Assembly (NCBI RefSeq): GCF_000344785.1
Contig: NC_020506.1
Span: 2,542,001 to 2,606,000 of the forward strand
Direction: 5' to 3'
Length of the DNA: 64,000 nt
Source of the DNA: Corynebacterium callunae DSM 20147
GTDB taxonomy: Bacteria > Actinomycetota > Actinomycetes > Mycobacteriales > Mycobacteriaceae
The notes under the pieces are model-generated. The model was not told the origin of the DNA. It worked only from the letters and a program-made list of their open reading frames with translations, and searched no databases. Position 1 is the first letter of the stretch. Every line of letters starts with the position of its first letter. The position numbers and the translations under genes are program-made. Below are positions 46,413 through 55,407 of this stretch, piece by piece.

Positions 46413-46665
46413 TCAAGCTCTGCGCTTCAGTGGCCGAGCTCATTCTAGGACCACGTCGGTGAAAGCTATTGACATCATTATGTATGACTCGCAAGAAAAA
46501 AAGCAAGCCCTATGTTGTGGGTCACAAAAAATGCCTGCATGCGTGGTGAATTTGGGAGCAGCTACGAGGCCAGCTGGACACCCCTGTGGTGAATTTAGGC
46601 CTCATTTGGGTGCAATCCTCGTGTTTTACTTCCAACTTGGCATACAAAGTGGCAACATTGACCGA

Positions 46666-47979
46666 GTGACTACAGACAAGCGCAAAACCTCTAAGACCAC
46701 CGACACCGCCACCAAGGCTGTGGGCGCGGATCAGGCGGCGCGTCCCACTCGACGGCCTCGCCGTCGCATCTTCGATCAGTCGGAGAAGATGAAGGACGTG
46801 TTGTACGAGATCCGTGGCCCGGTGGCCGCGGAGGCGGAACGCATGGAACTTGATGGACATAATATCCTCAAGCTCAACACCGGCAACCCCGCAATCTTCG
46901 GCTTTGATGCCCCCGATGTGATCATGCGCGACATGATTGCCAACCTCCCGCTTTCCCAGGGTTATTCCACCTCAAAGGGCATTATTCCAGCCCGGCGCGC
47001 AGTGGTAACCCGCTATGAAGTGGTGCCCGGATTCCCCCACTTTGATGTTGATGATGTCTTCTTGGGCAATGGTGTTTCTGAGCTAATCAGCATGACCACG
47101 CAGGCTCTCCTCAATGATGGTGATGAAGTGCTAATCCCAGCACCGGACTATCCATTGTGGACCGCAGCAACTTCCCTTGCTGGTGGCAAGCCTGTGCACT
47201 ACCTCTGTGATGAGGAAGATGATTGGAATCCTTCTATCGAGGACATCCGATCCAAGATCACCGACAAGACCAAGGCCATTGTGGTGATCAACCCCAATAA
47301 CCCAACTGGTGCGGTATATCCGCGCCGGGTTTTGGAGGAGATCGTAGCTATCGCCCGCGAGCATGATCTATTGATCCTGGCTGATGAGATCTATGACCGC
47401 ATTCTCTACGATGGTGCCGAGCACATCAGCCTGGCAACTCTCGCCCCTGACCTGCTCTGCATCACCTATAACGGCCTCTCCAAGGCTTATCGTGTGGCCG
47501 GTTACCGTGCTGGCTGGATGGTCATTACCGGACCTAAGCAATATGCTCGTGGCTTCATCGAGGGCTTGGAGCTCTTGGCCGGTACTCGCCTCTGCCCCAA
47601 TGTGCCTGCGCAGCATGCGATTCAGGTGGCTTTGGGTGGACGCCAGTCCATCTATGACCTCACCGGCGAGCATGGCCGCCTCCTGGAGCAGCGCAATGTG
47701 ACCTGGGAAAAGCTCAATGAGATTCCAGGTGTCAGCTGCGTTAAGCCAATGGGTGCGCTTTATGCCTTCCCCAAGCTGGATCCCAATGTCTATGAAATTC
47801 ACGATGACACCCAGTTGATGCTTGATCTGCTGCGCGCTGAGAAGATTCTCATGGTGCAGGGCACCGGTTTTAACTGGCCACATCCAGACCACTTCCGCGT
47901 GGTCACCTTGCCATGGGCTTCCCAATTGGAAAACGCTATCGACCGTCTTGGTAACTTCCTATCAAGTTACAAGCAGTAG
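46666..47979 (+). CDS. alaT: Alanine aminotransferase
   Basis: A 437-residue class I PLP transaminase, in C. glutamicum the main pyruvate/glutamate alanine aminotransferase. The PLP-lysine region reads GLSKAYRVAGYRAGW. The cofactor-binding NPNNPTGAVYP and ADEIYDRI motifs are present. A basic ~30-residue N-terminal extension (RRPRRRIFDQSEK) is normal for this branch. The start is the GTG at 46666 (TTDKRKTSK); the open frame runs upstream to 46390 but covers the bglF leader. I see no other gene in 46413-46665. Confidence 0.9.
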   Translation: MTTDKRKTSKTTDTATKAVGADQAARPTRRPRRRIFDQSEKMKDVLYEIRGPVAAEAERMELDGHNILKLNTGNPAIFGFDAPDVIMRDMIANLPLSQGYSTSKGIIPARRAVVTRYEVVPGFPHFDVDDVFLGNGVSELISMTTQALLNDGDEVLIPAPDYPLWTAATSLAGGKPVHYLCDEEDDWNPSIEDIRSKITDKTKAIVVINPNNPTGAVYPRRVLEEIVAIAREHDLLILADEIYDRILYDGAEHISLATLAPDLLCITYNGLSKAYRVAGYRAGWMVITGPKQYARGFIEGLELLAGTRLCPNVPAQHAIQVALGGRQSIYDLTGEHGRLLEQRNVTWEKLNEIPGVSCVKPMGALYAFPKLDPNVYEIHDDTQLMLDLLRAEKILMVQGTGFNWPHPDHFRVVTLPWASQLENAIDRLGNFLSSYKQ

Positions 47980-47996
47980 GGATGAAAAATATCCCA

Positions 47997-48044
47997 CTCC
48001 TGGGTTAGGCTTCACTATGTTCTAGTGCCTGCCCAACCCAGGAG
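47997..48044 (+). promoter_or_regulatory. Hairpin sequestering the ribosome site of the YibE/F gene
   Basis: CTCCTGGGTT (47997-48006) pairs perfectly with AACCCAGGAG (48035-48044); the right arm includes the GGAG ribosome site 5 bases before the GTG start at 48050. A -10-like TATGTT lies in the loop. Readthrough RNA from alaT would fold shut, while RNA starting in the loop would be open. Confidence 0.5.
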
Positions 48045-48049
48045 ATACA

Positions 48050-49309
48050 GTGGCAAAACACGCAGTATCCGAGTCAACAACTCAACGCTCACCGTGGCGT
48101 ATTGGGTTGTTGACCTTTTTAATTTCTTCCGTCATTGCCACCGCCGTCGGCCTTTTTGTGCTGTGGCCCGATGCCGATGAAGTAGTTATTTCCGAAGACT
48201 TTGCTCAAACATTCTCGGGTAACTATGAGCAGGTAGACGGCACAATTACGCTTGTCGACGGCGCGGCGTGCAATTCCCCCGACACCGGCAGGGCGTTTAG
48301 CGATAGCCCTAGTGTGCCGCTCGATACCGGCACCGTGGACTGTATCCGCGCACTGGTTGACATCACCTCAGGTGATAGCGCCGGTATGAAAACCCAATTG
48401 GTCACCTATGGCCAACCTGGTGAACCGGTATTTGAAGTTGGCGATAAGATCCGCCTGGTCCAAACCCCTGCGGTAGATGGCTCCACCATGTTTACCTTCG
48501 CTGATTATCAGCGCGGAACTTCGCTTATGGTGTGGGGGCTCATTCTCATCGTGGCCATGGGAGCCTTTGCTGCCTGGCGCGGTGTGCGTGCGCTCTTTGG
48601 ACTGGTGCTCACTTTGGGAATTGTTGCTGCTTTCCTACTCCCAGGCCTAGCCAGCGGACATGATGCCATGTGGTTGGCACTAACCTGTGGCGCTGCCATT
48701 TTGATTATTGTGGTGCCGATTGTGCACGGACTTAATTGGAAATCTGCAGCAGCACTAGCTGGCACTTTGGTGGCGCTGGTGCTCTCCGCGGTGTTGTCCT
48801 GGCTCAGTATTAACAGCACTAATCTGCGTGGCCTGGGCGATGAAAACCACCTAAAGATCATTAATTATCTGCCCGAGGTCTCTATCTCTGGGCTACTTTT
48901 GGCATCTTTTATTATCGGCACCCTGGGCGTGCTTAACGATGTCACAATCTCGCAAGCCTCCACCATTAATGAGTTGGCAGAAATTGATGAAGACGCCACC
49001 CCATGGCGACTTTTCACCGGCGCCATGACAGTTGGCCGCGATCATATTTCTTCTATGATTTACACCCTGGTGCTGGGTTATACCGGCGCTGCGCTGCCAC
49101 TGCTCCTGTTGCTCTCGCTGGCTGAGCGCCCACTTTTACAGACGCTTACCAGCGATGTTATGGCCGGTGAGCTACTGCGTTCCGGCGTCGGCGCGCTTAC
49201 CTTGACCTTGGCAGTCCCGATTACCACGCTGATTGCAGCGTGGACCGTGCCCGGCGATGAACCCCACCCGCCGAGCGATGGCAAGCCCCGCCTAGTTCAC
49301 CGCCATTAA
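48050..49309 (+). CDS. YibE/F-family membrane protein
   Basis: A 419-residue protein. One N-terminal membrane helix is followed by an extracellular beta domain (about 40-150, with a Cys pair in AACNSPDTG and TVDCIRA) and then seven or eight helices of the YibE/F family (GVLNDVTISQASTINELAE, GRDHISSMIYTLVLGYTGAALP). The function is unknown. GTG start at 48050. It overlaps the convergent ugd by 4 bases. Confidence 0.82.
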   Translation: MAKHAVSESTTQRSPWRIGLLTFLISSVIATAVGLFVLWPDADEVVISEDFAQTFSGNYEQVDGTITLVDGAACNSPDTGRAFSDSPSVPLDTGTVDCIRALVDITSGDSAGMKTQLVTYGQPGEPVFEVGDKIRLVQTPAVDGSTMFTFADYQRGTSLMVWGLILIVAMGAFAAWRGVRALFGLVLTLGIVAAFLLPGLASGHDAMWLALTCGAAILIIVVPIVHGLNWKSAAALAGTLVALVLSAVLSWLSINSTNLRGLGDENHLKIINYLPEVSISGLLLASFIIGTLGVLNDVTISQASTINELAEIDEDATPWRLFTGAMTVGRDHISSMIYTLVLGYTGAALPLLLLLSLAERPLLQTLTSDVMAGELLRSGVGALTLTLAVPITTLIAAWTVPGDEPHPPSDGKPRLVHRH

Positions 49310-50625
49310 AGGTTGCGGCCCAGCGCGTGGACTTCCCAGCCCGCGCCCTGCCACTTGGCAACGTCAAGAACGTTGCGGCCGTCAATAATAACGGGCTTGT
49401 CGACGATTCCCGCCGCGGCTACCGGATCGAGATCGCGGAACTCCTGCCACTCCGTTGCCAAAACGACCAGGTGGGCGTCGGCAAGCGCCTCTTGGGTATT
49501 TGCGGCGTAGCCCAACGTTGGGAATACCCGGCGCGCATTGTCCATGGCCTGAGGATCATAAACTGAAACCGCAGCACCCTGCAGGGACAAAGAGCCAGCT
49601 ACTGAGAGCGCTGGGGAATCGCGCACATCATCAGAATTAGGCTTAAATGCAGCACCCAGCACCGTCACGCGCTTGCCCAACAGCGATCCGCCACAGATCT
49701 CCTTTGACAATTGCACCACGCGATCACGGCGACGCATATTGATGGAGTCAACCTCGCGCAGGAAGGTCAGCGCCTGATCTGCGCCGAGCTCGCCGGCACG
49801 CGCCATAAATGCACGGATATCCTTTGGCAGACATCCGCCACCAAAGCCCAGGCCAGCGCCCAAAAACTTGCGGCCAATGCGGTCATCATAACCGATGGCA
49901 TCAGCCAGGCTGACGACGTCTGCACCGGTTTGCTCGCAGATCTCCGCAACAGCGTTAATAAAGGAAATTTTGGTGGCCAAGAAAGCATTGGCAGATACCT
50001 TGACCAATTCCGCGGTGGCAAGATCGGTGACCAAAAATGGCGTATCCGCAGCAATTGCAGTGGCATAAACTTCCCGTGCTACCTCTGCAGCCTGGGAGCC
50101 AGCACGCACACCGACCACAATGCGATCAGGGGTGATGGTGTCCTTAACTGCATATCCCTCGCGCAAAAACTCAGGGTTCCACGCGATTTCTACCTCGGTA
50201 CCCGGCTTGGCCAGGGAATCTGCCAGTTCCTGCAACTGCGCGGCAGTACCTACGGGGACAGTGGATTTACCAAAGATGATGTGTTTGCCCTCAAGCAAAG
50301 GCACCAGATTTTCAATTACCTGACGTACATAAGTGAGGTCTGCTGCAAAAGAACCCTTTTGCTGCGGGGTGCCCACACCTAAAAAGTGCACCTGCGCAAA
50401 GCTCGCAGCATCGGCATATTCCGTGGAAAAGCCGAGACGACCATTGGCGATATTGCGTTCCAATACCTCTGGCAAACCTGGCTCAAAGAACGGCACTTTG
50501 CCATCTTTAAGTGAAGCAATCTTTGCCTCATCAACATCAACGCCGAGTACCTCATGGCCCAGCTCAGCCATGCATGCAGCATGGGTTGCGCCCAGGTATC
50601 CCGTGCCAATCACTGTCATCCGCAT
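49306..50625 (-). CDS. ugd: UDP-glucose 6-dehydrogenase
   Basis: A 439-residue enzyme oxidising UDP-glucose to UDP-glucuronate. The N-terminal NAD motif is IGTGYLGATHA, the catalytic cysteine lies in GFGGGCLPKD (about residue 265), and the C-terminal domain has VLGAAFKPNSDDVRDSPAL. It supplies uronic acid for envelope polysaccharides. The ATG at 50625 follows AAAGGAATC. Monocistronic by spacing. Confidence 0.93.
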   Translation of the reverse strand: MRMTVIGTGYLGATHAACMAELGHEVLGVDVDEAKIASLKDGKVPFFEPGLPEVLERNIANGRLGFSTEYADAASFAQVHFLGVGTPQQKGSFAADLTYVRQVIENLVPLLEGKHIIFGKSTVPVGTAAQLQELADSLAKPGTEVEIAWNPEFLREGYAVKDTITPDRIVVGVRAGSQAAEVAREVYATAIAADTPFLVTDLATAELVKVSANAFLATKISFINAVAEICEQTGADVVSLADAIGYDDRIGRKFLGAGLGFGGGCLPKDIRAFMARAGELGADQALTFLREVDSINMRRRDRVVQLSKEICGGSLLGKRVTVLGAAFKPNSDDVRDSPALSVAGSLSLQGAAVSVYDPQAMDNARRVFPTLGYAANTQEALADAHLVVLATEWQEFRDLDPVAAAGIVDKPVIIDGRNVLDVAKWQGAGWEVHALGRNL

Positions 50626-50730
50626 ATAGGGGGATTCCTTTCAACGAAGTATGAACCGAAGTTCATCTCAACACGTTTTATAAGCACGCGCGACCTGAAC
50701 AAGCCAAACAGGGGCAAGGCGTGTTACAGG

Positions 50731-51306
50731 TTACTCATTGATGAAGTTCAGATATGCCTTAGATGCAGTAGGTCCGCGCTGGCCTTGGTACTTAGAGCCA
50801 AGTTTTCCAGATCCATAAGGGGTCTCAGCAGGTGAGCTCATCTGGAAGAGCGCCAGCTGGCCAACCTTCATGCCCGGCCACAGGGTGATAGGCAGATTTG
50901 CCACATTTGAAAGCTCCAGGGTGATGTATCCGCTGAAGCCGGGATCAATAAATCCAGCGGTGGAGTGAGTCAAAAGACCCAAGCGTCCGAGGGAGGATTT
51001 ACCTTCCAAGCGGCCTGCCAAGTGAGCGGGCAGGGTGAACTTTTCCAAGGTGGAGGCCAGCACAAACTCACCTGGGTGCAGCACAAAGGGATCGCCTTCG
51101 GCTACTTCCACCAGGCTAGTGAGCTCATCTTGGTTCTGTTTGGGATCGATGTGGGTGTATTTGGAGTTGTTAAAAACTCGGAAATAACGGTCCATGCGAA
51201 CATCGATGCTCGACGGCTGGATTAGTTCAGGATCAAAAGGCTCAATCCCAAGGTCGCCGGAGTCAATTGAATTGCGAATGTCTCGATCTGATAGCAGCAC
51301 GCCCAT
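50731..51306 (-). CDS. dcd: dCTP deaminase
   Basis: A 191-residue trimeric deaminase/dUTPase-fold enzyme. [10 protein letters not shown] and the catalytic [12 protein letters not shown] are present. In related actinobacteria the enzyme is bifunctional, taking dCTP to dUMP. The start is the ATG at 51306 ([11 protein letters not shown]); a longer open frame to 51510 runs across the tRNA gene and is rejected. Divergent from tRNA-Gly. Confidence 0.93.
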   Translation of the reverse strand: MGVLLSDRDIRNSIDSGDLGIEPFDPELIQPSSIDVRMDRYFRVFNNSKYTHIDPKQNQDELTSLVEVAEGDPFVLHPGEFVLASTLEKFTLPAHLAGRLEGKSSLGRLGLLTHSTAGFIDPGFSGYITLELSNVANLPITLWPGMKVGQLALFQMSSPAETPYGSGKLGSKYQGQRGPTASKAYLNFINE

Positions 51307-51393
51307 TAGTCTAGTCCTTTTGATCGCGACCCCAATCTTGGACGTCACAGAAGCAGTGCTAACGTTTGTGGGGAAGCCTTTTAAAGGCCTCAT

Positions 51394-51464
51394 GCCGGTG
51401 TAGTTCAATGGTAGAATTCCTGCTTCCCAAGCAGGAGGCGCGGGTTCGATTCCCGTCACCGGCT
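51394..51464 (+). tRNA. tRNA-Gly (anticodon CCC)
   Basis: GCCGGTG (51394-51400) pairs with CACCGGC (51457-51463), discriminator T. The anticodon stem-loop is CCTGC-TTCCCAA-GCAGG, with anticodon CCC. The T arm GCGGG-TTCGATT-CCCGT follows. CCA is not encoded. 71 bases including the discriminator. Confidence 0.95.
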
Positions 51465-51481
51465 CAAGATCTACAAAACTT

Positions 51482-51507
51482 CTCGGATTCACGCCCTCGG
51501 ATTCACG
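51482..51507 (+). repeat. Tandem CTCGGATTCACG repeats
   Basis: Two direct copies (51482-51493 and 51496-51507); the third, partial copy (51516-51525) is the left arm of the following terminator. Confidence 0.7.
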
Positions 51508-51512
51508 CAAAA

Positions 51513-51559
51513 AACCTCGGATTCAGTACTCCTTCCGAGGTATTGAATCCGAGGTTTTT
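51513..51559. terminator. Bidirectional terminator after tRNA-Gly
   Basis: AACCTCGGATTCA (51513-51525) pairs with TGAATCCGAGGTT (51544-51556), then T5. It serves the tRNA on the plus strand and the VanW gene on the minus strand. Confidence 0.8.
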
Positions 51560-51570
51560 GTTATTGGTGC

Positions 51571-53268
51571 TTAGGAGCAGACCACGTTGGGGGAAGGATC
51601 ATAAACCGTGGTGGTGGTTTCGCGGCTAATCACATTTCCGGCAAGATCACTGATGATGCGGGTATCTGAGGTAGTAAAGCCAGGAGCACCAGTAGATGCT
51701 GCACAAGTATCACCAGAAAGACGCATAGTGGTTGGCTGAGTAGTCGCCCACCTGCCATTGTTGATGGACTCTACGCTCGTGGTATCCACACCCATGATCT
51801 GCACGGTTACTGAGGAAGAATCTGCAGAGGTCTTGATCATAACTGGGTATGGAGTGTTGTTGCGGAACTGCAGGTCGATGGCACCATCAAAGATTGTGGC
51901 TTCACGGCCGGCTGGATAACGCGAAATATAGTAGCTGTGTGGAGTGTGGGTGATGTCCTCTAAGCCTGCAAAGTAATAAGCGTTGTACAAGGTGGTGGCA
52001 AATTGGCTAATTCCGCCGCCGACAGCTTTGTCTGAGTGGCCGTCGAGAATAATGCCGGATTCCACAAATCCCTGGGCTGCGCCACGAGGACCGGTGTAGT
52101 TGTTCAGGGAGAAGGTTTCACCTGGGGAAACCACAGCACCATCAACCATTTGCGCAGTGAGGCGAATGTTGGTGCCAGATGCTGCAGAGAATCCACCGGT
52201 GGTGAACTCGCCCATCACTTCATCAAAGGTCGCAGCCTGTGCATCAGCTGCGGTAAAGGTAGCTGGGGTGTCTTCATAAATGGCATCGATGGTGCGCTCG
52301 CCATTGCCGGTTAGGCTCTCAGTCAAGCTGGCCAGGGTTTGCTCCCAATTGATTTCATGGCCATTTACTTCTGGAGTAACCACGCGGGAACCGCTGGAAA
52401 AACTGATCTTGGCGTTGGTGGGTTCGGTTTCAGTATCTTCCAAACCGGCTGCCAAAATTTCCGTAGCTACCTCGGTATTAACGTCTACCCGGAGTTGACC
52501 GTTTTCCTCAGGGAAGGTCACAACCTCGCCCATGCGCTCCACTGGAATGGTGCCTTCTGCACCTTCGTCACCGCGCACGACAAAAGGTTCGGAAACTGCC
52601 TTTGCAGCAGGTCCTTCCGCCAATTCATTAAGGGTGTCTTGGCTAATAGCTGCAGGAACTACTGAGGTTTCTACAGTCACGCCTTCTGGGTTTAGCCAGT
52701 GTTCGGTGACTTCTGATTCCAAAGCAGCACGGTCCACGGCTTGACCGTCCACAGTGTTATTAACGACAACTTTGCCAGCGTCAATACGCAGGTTACCGGA
52801 AACTGGCTCACTATGAAGTTCGGTGACCATGCGGTCCAAAGTGGGGCCAAAAGCGGCAGGATCAACGGTGCTGACAATTGGAGCTTCAGATTCCTGGAAG
52901 AGTGCCTTAAAGCGCGTAATTGGGTTCCAGGATTGCTCACCTGCACCTGCGATTGTGGCGTTCCAGTCAATACCTACACCTGCGGCAATAGGATCAAATT
53001 GGGTATTTTTAACACCCGCAATGACTTTGACCGGCTGCGCTACCGTATCGGCTAGTTCGCTTTCCAAAGTGTTGCGAGCTTCTTCTTTGCTCATATTGGA
53101 AATACTCACGCCACCAACCGTGGTGCCACGGGGGATGTTGTCCTTATTTAAGAAAACATCCACGGCATAAATGCCAGCAACAATCACAAAAAGACCAACG
53201 AGAATCCCAACAAAGACACCCGTAGTTCGATTCTTGTTGATCGCCGACTTTTTTCCAGATTGTTTCAC
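51571..53268 (-). CDS. VanW-family cell-surface protein
   Basis: A 565-residue protein with one N-terminal membrane anchor (about 17-38) and an extracellular remainder. Two YoaR-like peptidoglycan-binding domains precede the C-terminal VanW domain (FSLNNYTGPRGAAQGF, AVGGGISQFATTLYNAYYFAG and HSYYISRYPAGREATI). VanW proteins are linked to cell-wall metabolism but their reaction is unknown, and no vancomycin-resistance genes are nearby. GTG start at 53268. Its start region contains a parS-like sequence that I reject as a ParB site. Confidence 0.82.
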   Translation of the reverse strand: MKQSGKKSAINKNRTTGVFVGILVGLFVIVAGIYAVDVFLNKDNIPRGTTVGGVSISNMSKEEARNTLESELADTVAQPVKVIAGVKNTQFDPIAAGVGIDWNATIAGAGEQSWNPITRFKALFQESEAPIVSTVDPAAFGPTLDRMVTELHSEPVSGNLRIDAGKVVVNNTVDGQAVDRAALESEVTEHWLNPEGVTVETSVVPAAISQDTLNELAEGPAAKAVSEPFVVRGDEGAEGTIPVERMGEVVTFPEENGQLRVDVNTEVATEILAAGLEDTETEPTNAKISFSSGSRVVTPEVNGHEINWEQTLASLTESLTGNGERTIDAIYEDTPATFTAADAQAATFDEVMGEFTTGGFSAASGTNIRLTAQMVDGAVVSPGETFSLNNYTGPRGAAQGFVESGIILDGHSDKAVGGGISQFATTLYNAYYFAGLEDITHTPHSYYISRYPAGREATIFDGAIDLQFRNNTPYPVMIKTSADSSSVTVQIMGVDTTSVESINNGRWATTQPTTMRLSGDTCAASTGAPGFTTSDTRIISDLAGNVISRETTTTVYDPSPNVVCS

Positions 53269-53330
53269 ATGAAAAAGGCTAGTTGCACTCCTGCAAAAAT
53301 CCTACTCAAATAGGTTTTAAGGAGATAACT

Positions 53331-54515
53331 TCACTCTTTCTGTTGACCTGTGACGTGCAGCAATTGCACCCGATAAGCAGAGGCCAGCATCTGTTCGCGC
53401 GGATATTCTCGACTATTTACCGCACTATCAACCCGATCAATTGCTGCAGTGAGGGAACTATAATCAATCCATAATGCCTGGTCAGCACCCGCTTTAAGCG
53501 CAGCAAGTACAGCATCGGCCGGAGCATAATTGGCAGAAATTGCATTCATGCCAGAAAGATCATCGGTATAAATCACCCCATCGTAGGGGGTACCGCCAGG
53601 ATAATCGCCACTGCGCAGCAATTGGTAGGTAGCGGGGTTGATAGTGGAAGGAACTCCCTCCTCACCCAAACCAGGCACGATCATATGACCAACCATGACG
53701 GCACCATCGGTTTCCGCAAGTGCCTTTCCATAAGGAATGAGGTCATAGGTTTTTAGTTCCTCCAAGGAGGGCGTTACTACGTCCTGCAGGTGAGAATCTC
53801 CACTGGCACGGCCGTGGCCTGGGAAGTGTTTAAATACCGGGGTAATTCCAACCTTGCTCAATCCCTTGGCAAAGGCAGTGGCATAGGTAGCGGCAACGGC
53901 TGGGTCGTTGGAAAATGAGCGGTCACCCACGATAGGTAAACCCCAGGCATCCACATCAACAACTGGCGCGAAGTTAACGGTCACGCCATGAGCTGCCAAG
54001 CCGGTACCCAGGATCTCAGCCAGGTCTTCTACCTGCTCAGGTGTCATGGTCTGGGCCATTACGCGGGGGGAAGGGAAATCTCCCAAGATGTTGGTGGCTC
54101 TTTGTACTCGGCCGCCTTCAAAGTCAATGCTTACGGAGAAATCACGGCCAACTGCAGCACGCAATGCTGCGATATTTCGGCCTTCTTCTGTCAACAAGGT
54201 TTCATCGGTCCAGGAACCAATAAAAATTCCACCCACACCTTGGTTGAGGGCTTCCAAAGCTTGGTCATAATTGGAAACGCCCACCATCATCAGGGATGCC
54301 ACCTGGGCACGCTGCTCGGCTGGGATTTGCGCACGCACCAAATCCTCCACCGTTGGTTCCGGGGTGGGGGTTGTCGAGCTCGGTGCGGTAGGCGCGGCGG
54401 TAGTCGTCGACAAGCTTGGTTCTGCAACTTCCTCAGAGCATGCCGATAATAGCAATGTCGCTGATAGGAGTGCTGCGGACATTGTCTTTTGGGAATTGCT
54501 CTTTTGCTGCCACAC
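53331..54515 (-). CDS. Secreted GH3 beta-N-acetylhexosaminidase (NagZ-like lipoprotein)
   Basis: Up to 394 residues. The signal ends in the lipobox LLSAC (Cys26 counted from the GTG at 54515), so the mature enzyme is a lipoprotein. The GH3 motifs KHFPGHGRASGDSH (His/Asp pair used by NagZ-type enzymes) and VIYTDDLSGM (nucleophile Asp) are present. It should release N-acetylglucosamine from peptidoglycan or chitin fragments outside the membrane. The start could also be the ATG at 54482. A Thr/Pro-rich linker follows the lipid-bearing cysteine. Confidence 0.85.
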   Translation of the reverse strand: MWQQKSNSQKTMSAALLSATLLLSACSEEVAEPSLSTTTAAPTAPSSTTPTPEPTVEDLVRAQIPAEQRAQVASLMMVGVSNYDQALEALNQGVGGIFIGSWTDETLLTEEGRNIAALRAAVGRDFSVSIDFEGGRVQRATNILGDFPSPRVMAQTMTPEQVEDLAEILGTGLAAHGVTVNFAPVVDVDAWGLPIVGDRSFSNDPAVAATYATAFAKGLSKVGITPVFKHFPGHGRASGDSHLQDVVTPSLEELKTYDLIPYGKALAETDGAVMVGHMIVPGLGEEGVPSTINPATYQLLRSGDYPGGTPYDGVIYTDDLSGMNAISANYAPADAVLAALKAGADQALWIDYSSLTAAIDRVDSAVNSREYPREQMLASAYRVQLLHVTGQQKE

Positions 54516-54615
54516 GCTTAACTACTATAGAAACAGCGCGGGCATTTATTTCAATTGAAGCTAATGAATCGCCACATCTCCATCCATTAAAAGTGCAAAA
54601 ATTAGGGAGCTCACT

Positions 54616-55095
54616 GTGCCGGAACCACATCCAGCCACCGAAACCACCATGCTTATTGCTTTTGATGGCTCGCAGGAATCCCGGCGCGCGCTGGAATATG
54701 CAGCAGCTTTATTGCGTCCCAAAAATGTAGAAATTCTTACTGCTTGGGAACCTTTGCACCACCAGGCAGCGCGCGCGGTGACACTAACAACCTTGGGTGA
54801 TGCTGCAGCAGACCCAGCCCAGGCAGCTGCTTTGGAGATTTGCCAGCAGGGTGTGGCCCTGGCGGAATCCTTAGGGCTCAACCCGCGGGCACATTTGGTG
54901 GAGTCTGCCACTGCAATTTGGAGCGCGATTGTGGATGCAGCCGATGAGTTACGTCCCGACGTTATTGTTACAGGCACCCGTGCTATTTCCGGATGGAAGT
55001 CACTGTGGCAGTCTTCTACGGCAGATAATGTGCTGCACAATGCGGGTATTCCGGTTTTTGTAGTGCCTCCTGCGCACGAAGAATCCGCAGATTAA
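54616..55095 (+). CDS. Universal stress protein (UspA family)
   Basis: A 159-residue single Usp domain. LIAFDGSQESRRALEYAA is the N-terminal strand-helix, and VIVTGTRAISGWKSLWQSSTADNVLHNAGIPVFVV matches the C-terminal half; the classic G-x2-G-x9-G(S/T) ATP-binding motif is only partly kept (GTRAISGWKSLWQSS). GTG start at 54616 behind AGGGAG. Divergent from the hexosaminidase. Confidence 0.85.
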   Translation: MPEPHPATETTMLIAFDGSQESRRALEYAAALLRPKNVEILTAWEPLHHQAARAVTLTTLGDAAADPAQAAALEICQQGVALAESLGLNPRAHLVESATAIWSAIVDAADELRPDVIVTGTRAISGWKSLWQSSTADNVLHNAGIPVFVVPPAHEESAD

Positions 55096-55203
55096 GACAC
55101 TGCTTAAGACGCCGCTACTGCTGACCCGGAGCACCGCGCCTTTAAAATCGAGCAAAAAATATTGGCTGTAATGGCCTAAAAACTGGTAGTCTCGTGATCT
55201 GTC

Positions 55204-55407
55204 ATGGCATATGAAACAGATTCCCTCAACCGGCGAACCCTCGGCCCTGCTATCGCCAGCGCCGTTGTGGGTATTGCTGTCGGTGTTGTCGCGGTCCTTG
55301 GAGTTTCAGCGATCTCCGGACAAGATACAGTGCCCACGGGTAATGCAGTAACCGCCGATAGTGCATTGCTTGGTGGCCCGGAGTATGGCTCACGCGAAGC
55401 AAACTAG
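55204..55407 (+). CDS. DUF2613 small membrane protein
   Basis: A 66-residue protein with one membrane helix (about 15-39, AIASAVVGIAVGVVAVLGVSAI) and a short polar tail ending GGPEYGSREAN. It is a conserved corynebacterial/mycobacterial protein of unknown function located next to aftD. Its last 23 bases overlap the aftD start, so the two are coupled. Confidence 0.8.
   Translation: MAYETDSLNRRTLGPAIASAVVGIAVGVVAVLGVSAISGQDTVPTGNAVTADSALLGGPEYGSREAN

Noticed and set aside
46390..46665. N-terminal extension of alaT
   Set aside because: It reads through the bglF leader terminator and RAT; the family N-terminus begins at the GTG at 46666.
51307..51510. N-terminal extension of dcd
   Set aside because: It would translate the complement of tRNA-Gly; dCTP deaminases begin with MxLSDRDI.
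51394..51560. Integrated element next to tRNA-Gly
   Set aside because: No duplicated tRNA 3' end, integrase or phage gene is present; the nearby repeats belong to the terminator.
53253..53272. parS-like sequence TGTTTCACATGAAAAA
   Set aside because: It is near the ParB consensus but is explained by the GTG start and first codons (Met-Lys-Gln) of the VanW gene. It is a single copy with two mismatches, and nothing else here suggests proximity to the origin.
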